Shown: positions 20,081-31,239 of the stretch, one piece after another
Layout of the letters: each line of letters opens with the position of its first letter
How positions within the stretch are numbered: position 1 is the first letter of the stretch
Assembly: GCA_039619475.1 (NCBI GenBank)
Contig: CM077116.1
Coordinates: 103,461,164 to 103,525,163 of the forward strand
From: Icerya purchasi
Taxonomy: Eukaryota > Arthropoda > Insecta > Hemiptera > Monophlebidae
Direction of reading: 5' to 3'
Length of the DNA stretch: 64,000 bases
Translations under genes and position numbers: made by a program
Notes under the pieces: model-generated
Seen by the model: the letters and a program-made list of their open reading frames with translations, nothing else
The model's database searches: none
What the model was told of the DNA's origin: nothing

Positions 20081-21700
20081 ATGTTATCAACTGGTCCTGC
20101 AATTCTTTTTCCTCTCCTTCCATACTGCTTTCATTCTTTCACTGCCCTTTTTTTTCTTTCTTCAGTCCACAAAATGCCAGTTCTTCCTTTCTGTTTCTCC
20201 GCGAACCCTTTACAGTTAAATCATTTTTTCTTTAATGCCAATCGCTGTTCTATATCTTCGAGCCTAATCTTCAGTTCCTACGTGTCCTTTTTGTTCTATA
20301 TCTTCGAGCCAAATCTTCAGTTCCTACGTGTCCTTTTTGTTCTATATCTTCGAGCCTAATCTTCAGTTCCTACGTGTCCTTTTTGTTCTATATCTTCGAG
20401 CCTAATCTTCAGTTCCTACGTGTCCTTTTTGTTCTATATCTTCGAGCCTAATCTTCAGTTCCTACGTGTCCTTTTTGTTCTCTGTGTACCACGTGCCGTT
20501 TATTTGTAGTTTTCGCATCTAATTAAACAATCTTCCGGTGAGCCTGCTAGGCTTCATCCTTTTCATGTGGCCATAGAATCGAATTCTTCTTTTTCGGATC
20601 AGGGCAATAATTTTTTCCACACGTTTGTATATTTCCTGGTTATTCCGTTTTATATATTTTTCACCTTGTTTCGCTGGTACTAGTATTCTTCTTACGATCT
20701 TTCTTTCTGCGATTTCAAGTTGTTCTGTTCATTGTTAGGCTTTCCGCTGCATATATATAATGCCTCTGGTCTGATAGTGCCTCAGCTTAGCATTTCTTGA
20801 TAGATATTTCTTATTACATATTTCTTTTGTTAAATAAAATGCTACTTTCATTCCATCGATCCTATATTTGATTGCTTCTTTTTTGCTCGATTAATTCTCC
20901 CAGATACTTGAATTTATTAACTCTTTTGACTTGACCTACATCCGTTTTTATTTTATTAGGAGCAGCTTTAATATTCGTCATAAATTTGGTTTTCTCAGAG
21001 GACATTTGCAACTCAGCTCTATCCATTTGTTCTTTTAATAGTTCTATCTGTCTCCAGATTCCGCTATTATTGCCAGATCGTCCGCAAAAGCTAAGCAATC
21101 TATTAATAAATGATCCTTCTTGTATCTTAGTTTAATTTTTCCAGTAATATTTTCTTCGCTCACAGCTTTTCTCCATCCTTTTATAACTTTTTCCAATATG
21201 CAGTTAAAAAGTAATGGTGTTAGGCCATCTCCCTGTCTAACTGCTGTTTTTATTTCAAATTGTCTAGATATTTCGCCTCTAAATTTCACTGTAGCATATG
21301 TGTTTGTCAACGTTTTTCTTATTAAGCTTGTTTTTTTATCCAAGCCAAATTCTTTGACGACATTAAACAACAGTGTTCTATCTACGGAATCGTACGCTTT
21401 CTTAAAATCTACAAACGTTATTACATATTTTTTGGATCTTTTCTTCGAATGGAGCATTACTGACTTGAGCTTGAAAACCTGTTCAACACATGATCTTCTG
21501 AATCCACACTGATATTCGCTAATTTATGAATCCATCTATTCTTCTGTTCTAGCTTGAATTGCCTTAGAGAGTATTTTATAAGCAACTGGTAAAAGTGAGA
21601 TGCCTCTGTAATTGTTCACGTCTATGTGTATTCCTTTCATTTGTAATGGGCGTATCAGGGCTGTTGTCCAGTCTTAGGGGATTGTTTCTGTTTCCTAAAT
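20081..21700 (-). pseudogene. RTE-like non-LTR reverse transcriptase, decayed
   Basis: Reading the minus strand from about 21690, pieces in successive frames give a reverse transcriptase: NNYRGISLLPVAYKILSKAI (fingers), then EYQCGFRRSC, VDFKKAYDSVD (motif A), VRQGDGLTPLLFN (motif B) and CLAFADDLAIIAES (catalytic FADD) within the frame 21044-21457, then KRVNKFKYLGELI (motif E) in 20862-21098. Downstream come a KIVRRILVPAK segment, IRKRRIRFYGHMKRM and a basic tail with WTEERKK near 20150. This order is that of RTE-type elements. Stops and frameshifts separate the blocks. No endonuclease is visible; the 5' end abuts a TA repeat at 21711. A 46-bp segment of the tail is amplified five-fold (20247-20476). 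Confidence 0.8.
20247..20476. repeat. 46-bp tandem repeat, five copies, inside the RTE-like tail
   Basis: Units begin at 20247, 20293, 20339, 20385 and 20431. They are identical except for one A/T difference in the second. On the minus strand one unit encodes the ELKIRLEDIE part of the RTE tail; since 46 is not a multiple of 3, each unit shifts the frame. Confidence 0.95.
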
Positions 21701-21710
21701 ATTTTTAATT

Positions 21711-21712
21711 AT

Positions 21713-21743
<31 letters not shown>

Positions 21744-21750
21744 CATATAC
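21711..21750. repeat. (TA)n / (ATATAC)n microsatellite
   Basis: A TA run followed by ATATAC units. Similar sequence reappears at 24802-24830, on the far side of the transposon-like block that starts at 21752. Confidence 0.85.
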
Positions 21751-21751
21751 A

Positions 21752-24700
21752 CAGTGGCGGATCCACGGGGCGCGATAAGGGGCATCCCCCCCAAAGAACC
21801 AAAGCTTCTATGAAAAAATTGTTATAACAGAGAAATTTAATTTATGCTATAAAAAATTTGTATAAATGTTACCTACGGATTTAATTATAACTAATATTTA
21901 ATACTCTTTTCTAGTAAAACTATTAACGTTCCTTTTTTATTTTATTTTAAACCCAACCGTCATCGATCTTTTGCCTTTTTTATTTATTTTTAATTTTTAT
22001 TTTGTAATGTAAATGAAAACAGTTCAATGAGAAATATATATATATTTAAACTTGCTCACGAACAAAGAGCATTCGGATCGGATTACTAACAAAAATTAAA
22101 AAAAAGTAAAGTCCCATAAAAATACTATCTTTCTTACTATTTCTAAACTACCATTTTAACTACAATTTTATAATTTCGTTGTTTTTCACCCCTAAATATA
22201 AGACAAAAATTAAATTAAATTGTAATAATTATGTATTTTTAAAACATTCTTAAATTTCTATAAAGGTCGCTATTTGATTTTCTTTATAAAACAAGGGGTA
22301 TTTCTCAAATTTACTGCCTACCGTAGAAGATTTTACGTAATTATATAACCTCCCCCCCCCCAATTTTGCTCTGAAAATGTCAAACCATGGGGTTTAAGCT
22401 ACAAATTAACGTTTTTGAAATCAAACCACAAAAAATAACGGCAATAAAATCACCAATATGACAGAGAATCTAAACTACTCCCTATCTTCTCTTTTTCCGT
22501 TAGACAGCACTGACAAAGACAGCAGCAAACAGAAAATACTAAGAGAAAACTTTAAACTTCCCATACCGGAAAATGTTGCTCACTCACAACAGACTCCTCT
22601 TGATACTTCCGCACTAAATAGCATTATAAAAAATTTAATAAACAACATACAATATTACAAATAGACAGTAAAATTAATCCAAAAGGTCTATCCAAAACTC
22701 CTTCCACTCCCATACAAAAAAAAATCTTCTCCTTAAACTAGTTCCCTAAACCCCGGCGCGAAGAAAATGTAATCCTACTTCATAAATCAATTAAAGATGC
22801 AAATCTCATAAGCTCCTATCGTCCAATATGTCTTTTAAATACTATAAGCAAAATTTACGAAAAACTATTAAAAAATAGGATAACTTGCCATTTGAACTCA
22901 CAAACTTTTTAGATAAAAGACAATTTGGATTCGATGAGGGCTGTCTACAGAACATGCTGTGAATTATGCGATCAACAAGATTAGTAGCCTTAAGAAAAAA
23001 TCGAACGTTCTCGTCATAGGAATGGATATCGAAGAAGTCTTTGATAATTGCTGGCACCCTGCTTTGTTTGACATTTTAAAATCTATTCTGATCAAAGACA
23101 TACTATTGCTACCTTAAAACCAGACGTGTAACTCTTCAAATAGGCAATCTTAGTGCAAACATTGAAACCAATAGAGGCTGCCCACAGGTTAGCGTTTTAA
23201 GTCCACTTTTCTGGAATATATTATTCAACCAAGCTCTACCATACGACAAGAACGTTTACCTATGCGCATATACAGAATAATAACGGACAATACAAAAATC
23301 AATTTCGAAAGAACAGCTAACAAAACGCTTCAGTTACTCGGAGTCTGGGTAAATGAAGTAATGCTTAATCTTTCAGTTGAAAAATGCTTTGTGTCCCTTT
23401 TCACAAACTCCCTGAAACTAAAAAGGAAAAATATTGAAGTACTTTACATGGGGATCACTTTAAAATTAGTCGAACATTTTAAATACCTAGGAGTTATATT
23501 AGAAAATAAACTCTCCTTTGAACAACACATAGACTACACTGAATCTAAGTTGGACGCTAAATACTATCAATTAATAAAAGTGTGCAGAAATACATGGGGC
23601 TTTGATTACAGATACAGACTTGTACTGCACAAGTCACTTGTTAAGAATACAGTGTGTTATTGTAGCTCTGTGTTTTTCCAGCACCTAAAAAAGAAACCCC
23701 TAAAGAAAAAAATCTACTCTACACAACGTAAATACTTATGTAGAGCTTATAGAACAATTTCTCACAGCGCCGCTGTTGTTCTTACGGGAGTCCTTCCACT
23801 AGACCTAATAATTAACTATATGTCAATCATTTTTACCATAAAAATTTTGAATATATTAACGATCATGACTATCAAATAATGAACTTTTTACCTCCAATAA
23901 ATCTTCTTCAAAACAGTTCCTACATGCTAAAACATCATGACTTACATATAAAAATGTCACTGAAAAAACTCAAAATATACATTAAAAACTATTTCATATT
24001 CGTATGGAAAAACTCCTGGAAAAGAGATACAGCAGGTTGGCATACCCACAGACTAATCTCAAATATTAGAACAGGCTTACAATTTTACACTACCGAACTC
24101 CTCACTGACCACTGACACTTCGGAGCCTATTTAAAAAAATACAAAATTACTGAAGGCGACAAATGTGACTGTGGGGAAATTGAAAACGTCAATCATGTAA
24201 TCTTTTACTGCAGTAAGTATGACGACATCAGACACTTCAACATAGAATTTTGGGCAATGCAACTTTGGAAACTAAATTTCAAAAATTCGCGTTCTTAGTT
24301 TTAAAACCCAAATTTACTGGTAAAAATAACCTACAGTGATTTATATTACTCAATTAAATAAAAAACATTACATTTAAAATCTACTCATTCATACATACAT
24401 AATTTTTAATATTAATACCCAGACAAAACAATCTAGCCTAAATGGTAAACCAAACTGAAAGCAATCACACGCGTCTTTCAGAAAAAAAAATAAAAATAAA
24501 AATAATAAAAAAAATTATTGTCTCATAAATAAGTACACAGTGCATAACCCACCAGATCATGTAGCATTAAGTTTCTCAAAGCTCGATATAAAAAAAAAAA
24601 GAAAAAAAAAAGTAAAAAAAAGCGAAGTTTATTACTTAAGTTTTATTGTAAGAAGGTTCTAGGTCAAGATTAAGCCTAACGGCAGTGCTTGGCTTGGCAC

Positions 24701-24801
24701 CTTTGTACACAAACTCGTATTGTAAAAAAAGTACTATTAAAATACAGTTCTTAATCAAAAAAAAACTTTCCCCCCCAAATGTCATTTTGGATCCGCCCCT
24801 A
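21752..24801. mobile_element. Possible DNA transposon with GGCGGATCC ends
   Basis: The left edge reads CAGTGGCGGATCCACGG and the right edge, reversed, TAGGGGCGGATCCAAAA; both are followed inside by a run of C or G. CAGNGGCG ends are common in arthropod hAT-type elements. ATATACA flanks both sides, compatible with a target duplication, but the flanks are microsatellite, so this is weak. The interior contains a retrotransposon relic (22458-24300) and no transposase of its own. Confidence 0.4.
22458..24300 (+). pseudogene. R1-like non-LTR retrotransposon, RT and C-terminal domain, decayed
   Basis: Plus-strand pieces in changing frames give: a linker ending TPLDTSALNSIIKNL (22458-22664); ISSYRPICLLNTISKIYEKLL (RT fingers, about 22810-22870); GMDIEEVFDNCWHPALFD (motif A, about 23020-23070); GCPQVSVLSPLFWNILFN (motif B region, about 23180-23230); then a 205-residue frame 23262-23879 with FKYLGVILENKLSFEQHI (motif E) and the thumb. 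The FADD-type catalytic box expected near 23260 is degraded. Frame 23879-24115 and the following bases carry the C-terminal CxC...H...C zinc knuckle (CDCGEIENVNHVIFYC). The order matches R1-type elements. An A-rich tract at 24577-24618 may be its tail. Confidence 0.75.
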
Positions 24802-24964
24802 ATATACAAATATACATATATATATTTGCAAAGGACTTAACCATTTAGCCAAAAAATGTAAAATTTTATTTAATAATAACATAATAGCGAAAACAGTCTA
24901 ATCAGAATTATTATTAGCATTATTATTGTAATTGTTGCGTTAATTTTTATTATTATCTTTGCAG

Positions 24965-25260
24965 AAACTTTACGGATATATCCGGCGGTGCCGAAATTGA
25001 AAAGGCAGTGTACCAGAAGATATAGAATACCCGGAACGGATATTATAATTCCGGAAAATGCGGAAATCATTATTCCGATTTATGGAATTCATTTGGATGA
25101 AAAAAATTACGAAAAACCGTACGAATTTAATCCTAACAGGGAAAGGAATTTGTCAAAGTACCTACCATTCGGTTATGGACCGAAAAGATGTATTGGTAAA
25201 ATTTTGAAAACTAACTATTTAATTTTATTGACTATTCGTTTATTAGCGGTATATCTATGA
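24965..25260 (+). pseudogene. Orphan last exon of a cytochrome P450 (CYP6/CYP3-clan type)
   Basis: P450s are ER-membrane haem monooxygenases; in insects the CYP6-type members oxidise plant compounds and insecticides. After a 3' splice site (TTATTATCTTTGCAG, ending at 24964) the sequence encodes ETLRIYPAVPKLKRQCT, containing the ExxR-to-PERF spacer region with the typical Y-x-I-PGTD and NPNRE (degenerate PERF) segments, then FGYGPKRCIG, the haem-binding loop with its cysteine. The spacing between NPNRE and the haem loop is about nine residues shorter than usual, and the frame ends in TGA at 25258-25260, before the expected 45-55 C-terminal residues; a further coding-like run follows in another frame to about 25375. 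No other exon is visible within reach upstream, where transposons begin at 24801. So it is a fragment or pseudogene, most likely cut off by insertion. Confidence 0.75.
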
Positions 25261-25379
25261 TTTTAGTAGTGAAAAGAAACGAAATTCCAGTGAACTCGTG
25301 AACGTAATGGAAAAATACTGTGAACAAGTTTTTGTATTGGATGAGTTTAAGGAAAGAAAAGAATTTAACTTTTAGCTCC

Positions 25380-26000
25380 ATCTCGGTCATTACACAAGCA
25401 GTTTAATTTTAAAATTGTTTTTTTCCAAAAAAAAAAATAAAACAACATTTAAGTTGAGCCTTGATTAGAAAGGTTTTTATCGGTTTATTTTTCGGCGTTA
25501 ATTTTCAGACATTTTTTTCCCCCGAAGACCACAATTCCAAAATTATGGATAGGGAAATATATTTATTATAACATGTGTGTGTGAAGTACAGGGAATTAGT
25601 GTGCATAAAAAGAACGATGGGTGCAAATGAATGTGTAGCTTAAACAAAACGAAATAAACTTGACGTGTGCAATAGTTTCCTACAAGATGTGCTTACATTA
25701 TAGGAAGGGGACGAACCAAGTTGTATGTGAAGTAGTCTGTAACAGCAGTGAAGAAAGGACAAAAAGACGAGTTTATAAAACTTGAAACACGTAAATGCTG
25801 TGCTATACAAATGTGTTCTTAAATATAACTTAACATTTAATTCATGCGAGTTCTAATCAAAACTGGAACAATAACATTAAGGAGGGATATTTCTAACTGA
25901 GTATATAAATATAAATCGAGTAAAAATAATAGAGTAAATTAAGCATATCAAAGAAGAGGCCAACCCGCTCAAGCAGATCAACATCATCAGGTTAACGGTT
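25380..26000. other. Non-coding stretch downstream of the P450 exon
   Basis: A+T-rich DNA without recognisable coding content. It could include the 3' UTR of the former P450 gene; an AATAAA is present near 25436. Confidence 0.4.
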
Positions 26001-26019
26001 GAATTAGGCGTGGAGAAAT

Positions 26020-26460
26020 CTACTGATTACGTAAAGTAAATTTAAGGCGCATAGCTCTTTCAGCATACTCCAGGAAGACCGCATAGTTACTCTTATTAAG
26101 AGTAGGGAATGTATAGAATGAAGTAATATTATAAGCTTTACGAATGTCAGAGAAGGCAGGACATTCGAACAAAAAATGTTTAACATCATCAGTAACACTT
26201 GACGGACACAGAGTACAAAATGGGGCATCAGCAAAGCTAAATGAATGTACTACATTTTTTGTTTGTCCGTTTTCCGCATAAACATATAGATCAGTTGGTT
26301 TACCTCCTCTGAAGCATGCGACACATAATTGCCTATGCGAGAAGCATTCGTTTTCTAAATTCAAACCGCGCACTTGCAAACACTGTCCTTGCGCTTTATT
26401 AATTGTCGCAGCGAACGCAAGGCGTATTGGAAATTTAAGTCGTTTGAACTCGAACCCCAT
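26020..26460 (-). pseudogene. Chimeric frame: Helitron helicase C-terminus joined to retrotransposon zinc knuckle
   Basis: Residues 1-71 are the end of a Helitron (PIF1-like) helicase: FPIRLAFAATINKAQGQ (helicase motif VI region) and NLENECFSHRQLCVACFRGGKP, then YAENGQTKNVV. From about residue 76 the same open frame encodes something else: C82-x2-C-x9-H95-x4-C100 (CTLC...KHFLFEC), the zinc knuckle at the C-terminus of non-LTR reverse transcriptases, and then an unknown helical tail to residue 146. In an intact Helitron the protein ends soon after the TKNVVY segment, so the junction is a true fusion of two elements in frame. Whether it is a capture by the Helitron or a chance insertion cannot be told. 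Confidence 0.7.
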
Positions 26461-27250
26461 ATCTTTCGGAATAAGTGGTATTCATAGAAGTAGTACGTCT
26501 TCACCTTTATGGGGTCCGATCAGAATTGTTACTTCAATTGGATTATCCATCAATTTTTTAACTAAAAATCGTGTACCATTGCATAACTTTGACTGACAGT
26601 TGTTTCGGAGTAATATAATTGACACTCCAATTTTCAAATTTAGAATGTGTGACGGTAATCGAGGAATATTAAGCAATTCCATTGGAAAATTCACTACGTC
26701 ACTTTGGTACATCATGGAGTTAATAGATTTGTATGTTACTGTTTCACCTGTAATTCTGTTTAGAATAATGTTCATATCGTGTACGTCAACATTTTTAGCC
26801 GCTAGAAGCTAGAACGGTTCTTCCACTCAGCCATATGTGATTTTGATAATTTGTTTCGATGCTTTGGAATACCTTGTTTACTAGAATTTACGATGTTGCA
26901 GAAATTAGAGGGGAAGATGATTTTTCCTGTTTTTGGATTTGTAGGTACAGTACCGTTACCGACTTCAAATAATTGTCTTGAAAATAAGGCACCTGTTGGA
27001 TCGTTTTAAAGTGGAATTCTCATATTCGTTGTTAAATTAATTTTTTTTACTGTGCTCCAAAAAGTTGAATATTTTAAGCAAACATGCAATTCATCAGCTG
27101 GTGTTGTGTGGCATATCGTTGGAAGCGTTTGTCCGAAGTCACCGGATAGTAACATCAACGCTCCACCAAATGGAACCTGATTATTTGCAAATCTTTCAAT
27201 ATACGGTCCAGTGCTTCCAATGACTTCTTGTAAGTCATTGTGCACTCATC
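26461..27250 (-). pseudogene. Helitron helicase domain relic
   Basis: Helitrons transpose by rolling circle using a Rep/helicase protein. In order along the minus strand are: FGGALMLLSGDFGQTLPTI (helicase motif III, in frame 27006-27245) and LKYSTFWSTVKKINLTTNMR; then, in another frame at about 26830-27000, a segment with LFEVGNGTVPTNPKTGKI and FPSNFCNIV; then frame 26482-26775 with LNLKIGVSIILLRNNCQSKL and CNGTRFLVKKLM. The frame changes at least twice. The Rep nuclease half and Walker A motif are absent from the window, so the copy is truncated and dead. It continues directly into the chimeric frame at 26460. Confidence 0.85.
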
Positions 27251-27463
27251 TATATACATAAACGTTTACATATAAAATTTATGAAACTGAATTCTAAAAT
27301 TAATTCCATAATGATCTCTTCTTTGATTTTTGCTTATTTTAAAAACACTCAGGCAATCGCGTTGAAATTTAAAAAAGAAATTACATGTTTAGATTTTTTG
27401 TTACTTTATCTAATGTGTATTCCTTCGGTTAATTATAATTTATAGGCAGAGTATACATCTGCA

Positions 27464-27700
27464 TAAGAGCGTCGCCAGCCGATGAGCCAGGGGGGAGGGG
27501 GCAAGATGATGGAAAGAGGATATGAGTTATAGGAAAAATACCATTTATAAGTTGTAAAGGCTTAATATTTTATTAAACAAGAATAAAATCTTAATTAAAA
27601 CATAACTTTCGTGGGTTTCTGGAAAATTGTTCATGATTATGCGCCTATGATTTTTATGGATCCGGGGGGGGGCAGCTTCCCCCCGCTGGCAACGCCCATG
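27464..27700. mobile_element. hAT-like MITE, copy 1 (237 bp)
   Basis: A non-coding element with inverted ends GCGTCGCCAGCC / GGC(A)ACGCCC and flanking 8-bp duplications CATCTGCA (27456-27463 and 27701-27708), the size made by hAT transposases. Its interior shares long identical stretches with the copy at 58743-59033, for example AAACAAGAATAAAATCTTAA. Confidence 0.8.
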
Positions 27701-27708
27701 CATCTGCA

Positions 27709-28627
27709 CAAATATCATTTAAATAAATACATGCAGATACAAAAGCGAATAGTTTATTTATATCGAACACTTAACCGGCATTTTTAAGGTGCTTGGTAAA
27801 AATGAAGGGGTGGCTGTATATTAATTATTTAATTAGTGATTATATTTCAAAAAAAAAAAAAAAAAAAGCTAACATAGAGGAAAAAGAGATGATAAAAGGT
27901 TAGAATTGATTTGATGAAAAGTGATTTGATTATATGTGGTTTTCATTTCATACATTCTCCGATAATCTAAATTAAGCTTATTTATTTTACATCACAATTT
28001 TATTTTTTCATTTCCATTTTAATTTAATTTTTTTATTTCAATCGTTCGGATCACGTAATCAATTACTTTTTTCTCTTCGTGATTTATTTTTTTCATGCAA
28101 ATTGATTAACCTGATTTTTCAAATACGGTGTATATTTTATTCATTTAATTTATGATTGATGTTAAAAAATTAATTCTACTATGCGCATTTAAATAAAAGA
28201 AAGCTGTTGAAAAAATAACGGACACTTCGGAAAAAGACAATGTACACAGATCAAATTTTCAAATGCCATGCGGTTCAACTTTTTCCAGTACTCTACCCCT
28301 CGAAATCACGAACAGTGACGCAAAGACAATGGTCTTTTTTTCTGGCATTATCATCAACCTGTTTGCTTGCTCGACGATGACGATCGTTTCCTTGCAACGA
28401 ACCTGTTGCAGCGCACCCTCTTTCTCACTCATCTCATCCCTGATTGGTGACTGTCGCCGCGTATTTCTATTTATACACACTTATAAAATTATACATCCTC
28501 CCGCATATTCAGTCACAATACGTTTTTCTGCAATTCCTTTCTATAATGCCGAAAGCAAATTGTAGACCGCGCCACTTAAATTGTTTTTCGAAACGCTTGG
28601 AATTCCCTGTTCGCGGAGGAACTTAGG
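27709..28627. other. Non-coding stretch
   Basis: Mostly A+T-rich, with an A run at 27850-27868. From about 28260 to 28620 the base composition is richer in GC and overlapping small frames exist on both strands, none resembling a known protein. Confidence 0.4.
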
Positions 28628-28635
28628 GATAAAAA
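28628..28635. repeat. Left 8-bp target duplication of the outer hAT-type element
   Basis: GATAAAAA directly before the CAGGGGCG end; the same bases follow the other end at 40044-40051. Confidence 0.6.
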
Positions 28636-28732
28636 CAGGGGCGTAGCGTCAATGGAACCGATGGAAGCGCCGCTTCCTCTAACAAATTAGTACGAAATTG
28701 TTTTTTATTATTTACCCAAAGAATCTTCTTCT

Positions 28733-29690
28733 TCATTCGCCGTCTCCGTTACGAAGGTTGGCGATCAACATGGCAATGTCTTTTCTAGACATGGCAGATC
28801 TGAATGTTTTAATGGGCGCACAGCGGAACCAACGATGAAAATCCTTTGTCCACGAATTTTGTGGGTGCCTTTTTAATCTTATGTCCAAAAACTTTCCTTC
28901 CATAATGAGACGTAAAATCTCATATTTTTGGCCTCTCATGATGTGGCCTAGATAATGTAGTTTAGTTTCCTTAATCAAATTTAATAATTCCGGGCCTTTA
29001 TTGATTGTTTTGAGGACTTCTTTATTAGTAACTTTTAAGATCCACGGAATTTTCAGCATACGCCTGTACGAATATAATTCAAAGGTCTGTATACTTCTTT
29101 CTGAGGTAGCATCTAACGTTCAACTCTCGTTGCCGCACAGTAAGACCGAAAAAACGTAGCAGCGCAGAATTCTAATGCGTAATCCGAGATTCAATTCCCT
29201 TTTGCTGAGCAGGTTCTTCATTTTTATGATCACTGCCCTCGATTGCTTTATTCGCGATCGGATTTTTTCTTACAGCTGCTGCTATCGTCGAGAAAGGTAC
29301 CCCCAGGTGTATCTAATTAATTTGACCTGTTCTAGGTTTGTCCCATCTGCTTCTATTACGCATTGCACAGGCTTCTTAGAGAACATTATTACTTTCGTTT
29401 TAGAGCTGTTGATAGTGAGCCCATAAGCTTTGCTATAGTCTATTAGTTTGTTCATTATTTTTTGCAGTTCCACCTGACTATCAGCTATAAAGAGGCAGTC
29501 ATCTGCGTATCGTGTATTATTAATTGTGACTCCATTTACCTTGATCATCCTGTCATCCTTATCAAGCGTTTCTCTGAATATTGCTTCTGCATATAAATTG
29601 AAAAGCAGAGGAGACAGTACACATCCTTGTCGAACTCCTTTTTTAATTTCTATATCCTCCGATATTAGCCTCAAAAAGAATATTAAGTAA
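28733..29690 (-). pseudogene. RTE-like reverse transcriptase, 5'-truncated
   Basis: The 130-residue frame 29282-29674 contains KKGVRQGCVLSPLLFNLYAE (motif B) and RYADDCLFIADSQ (catalytic YADD) with the motif D region TINSSKTKVIMFSK. After a short frame break the frame 28733-29059 supplies the C-terminal part: a PWILKVTNKEVLKTI segment, LHYLGHIMRGQKYEILRLIM, a basic RLKRHPQNSWTKDF stretch and a final ANLRNGDGE that ends most RTE-type proteins. The 3' end of the gene therefore is complete and everything before motif B is lost. It lies just inside the outer hAT end, so it inserted there. Confidence 0.85.
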
Positions 29691-30656
29691 CTTGCTGAAT
29701 TGAAGTGCCAAACTTAAAAAATACTAGAAACAAGTTCAGTCAGGCATGAGGTTTCATGCGCTGAGGATTCCGTATGAAAGTTAACAATAACTATAATTAT
29801 TTAGTATGTAAGAAAATTTGTTTGAATATACTTCTATTTTTATTTTACTATTTTAATTTAATATCTTAATAAATTTCAGAGATCTTTTCTAATAATAATT
29901 TAAAACAGTAAAGCAAAATACTAATTTGAATCGAAGACTTAGACTAATTTGAAGTGCAATGTAATGGTTATGAAGAAAAATCAATTAAATCCTTTTTTTA
30001 TTTATTTAATTTTTATTTATTTTTTTAAATTATTGGTTTAGATTTAGTAATACTAATATTAAGGTTTTATGATTTTTTAAAATGTGTAATTTTGTTAATC
30101 CCTACACCTATCTTTCTTGGATAGCCGATCGTTAAAGACATTTAATAAATATATAAACGAAAACACACAAAAAATATTAATTAGAAATAATATTAATGCT
30201 ACGTATCACTCTGCTGCGGCTGCTAGAATGCTGGTGCTCCCTGCTGGCAGTTTGGTGTACGTTGGTGATTGCGTCCTGGATTCTCGGCGAATGGGAGGGA
30301 GAGACACGGTAATCGAAATTATAGTTTACGAATTTTGTAAATGTTTCTAATTTGAAAACCAAATTTCGAGGCGATTTGGTTACTTTGTTATCAAACTTTT
30401 TTCGGTTGCAAGACGAACTGGTTACTTTAATAAAAAAGGTCGATATAGTTCCGCGATGTGACAAAGACTGTCGTTCTACTGAGATGATTTTTTAACAATT
30501 CGGTTTTTTCTTTCGACTCTCTCAATACGTTAGACCATTATTAAATATTTTTTTTTTATTTATTTACTAGCATAGTGTGTTAAATTGTTTAACAAATCGA
30601 AATACTATTAGCATATATTTTTCATCAGGCGGACGTACCACCTAAACAATGATGTA

Positions 30657-31196
30657 ATGAGTCCGTTCCTTTCATTACAGTTCATAGCAACACTAACACA
30701 AGCCGTAATGAAAATAACCAAACCGAAACCTGTGATCCCGTTCCGTTTCTTAGCCCTCGTACTAACACTACTAACGCAAATTATAACAATTCGAACCAAA
30801 TTCTAAAAACCGCTGTAGTCTCGTATTCCGATAAAGCCAAAAGAAAAATAACACCGATTAACAAATCCGTTTGTTCCATGCATTCAAGAAACCCACTTAA
30901 AACAAAACCAACATTTAAAACTAAAAAACTATCAAATTCTCGAATCAAATCCGGTGCTTGCTAATCGTGCGCATGGAGAAATAATATTAGCTGTTCGTGC
31001 GAATATTAACTTTCAACAGATAATGTTACCGTCCGATATTCAACCCAGTAACAGTCGAAATTCGTATGCCAGTTCCACGGGTGTCTCTAAACATAATTCC
31101 GAACCGTATTTAGAAACTTTTAAAGTTGCCAAAAAATTAAAACAGTTCCTCTCCTCTAGCGGCGCGAGTATTACAGTTAAAAATTTTGAACAGGGT
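30657..31196 (+). pseudogene. Asn/Ser-rich reading frame of unknown function
   Basis: An open frame without a start codon runs from about 30657 to 30965 and is rich in Asn, Ser, Thr and Lys (segments such as NTNTSRNENNQ and TNANYNNSNQ). It then continues, after a shift of one base near 30954, as an 80-residue frame to TAA 31197 with ANRAHGEIILAVRANINFQQ and FKVAKKLKQFLSSSGASI. The codon pattern looks like real protein rather than random A+T-rich DNA. A retrotransposon ORF1 is possible, but no zinc knuckle or RRM is visible and I do not recognise it. Confidence 0.35.
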
Positions 31197-31239
31197 TAAA
31201 CATATACTCTTCGACATATATTTCTCAAGTTTGGAACAT

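Noticed and set aside
21120..21512. 130-residue plus-strand ORF
   Set aside because: Exact antisense shadow of the RTE-like reverse transcriptase.
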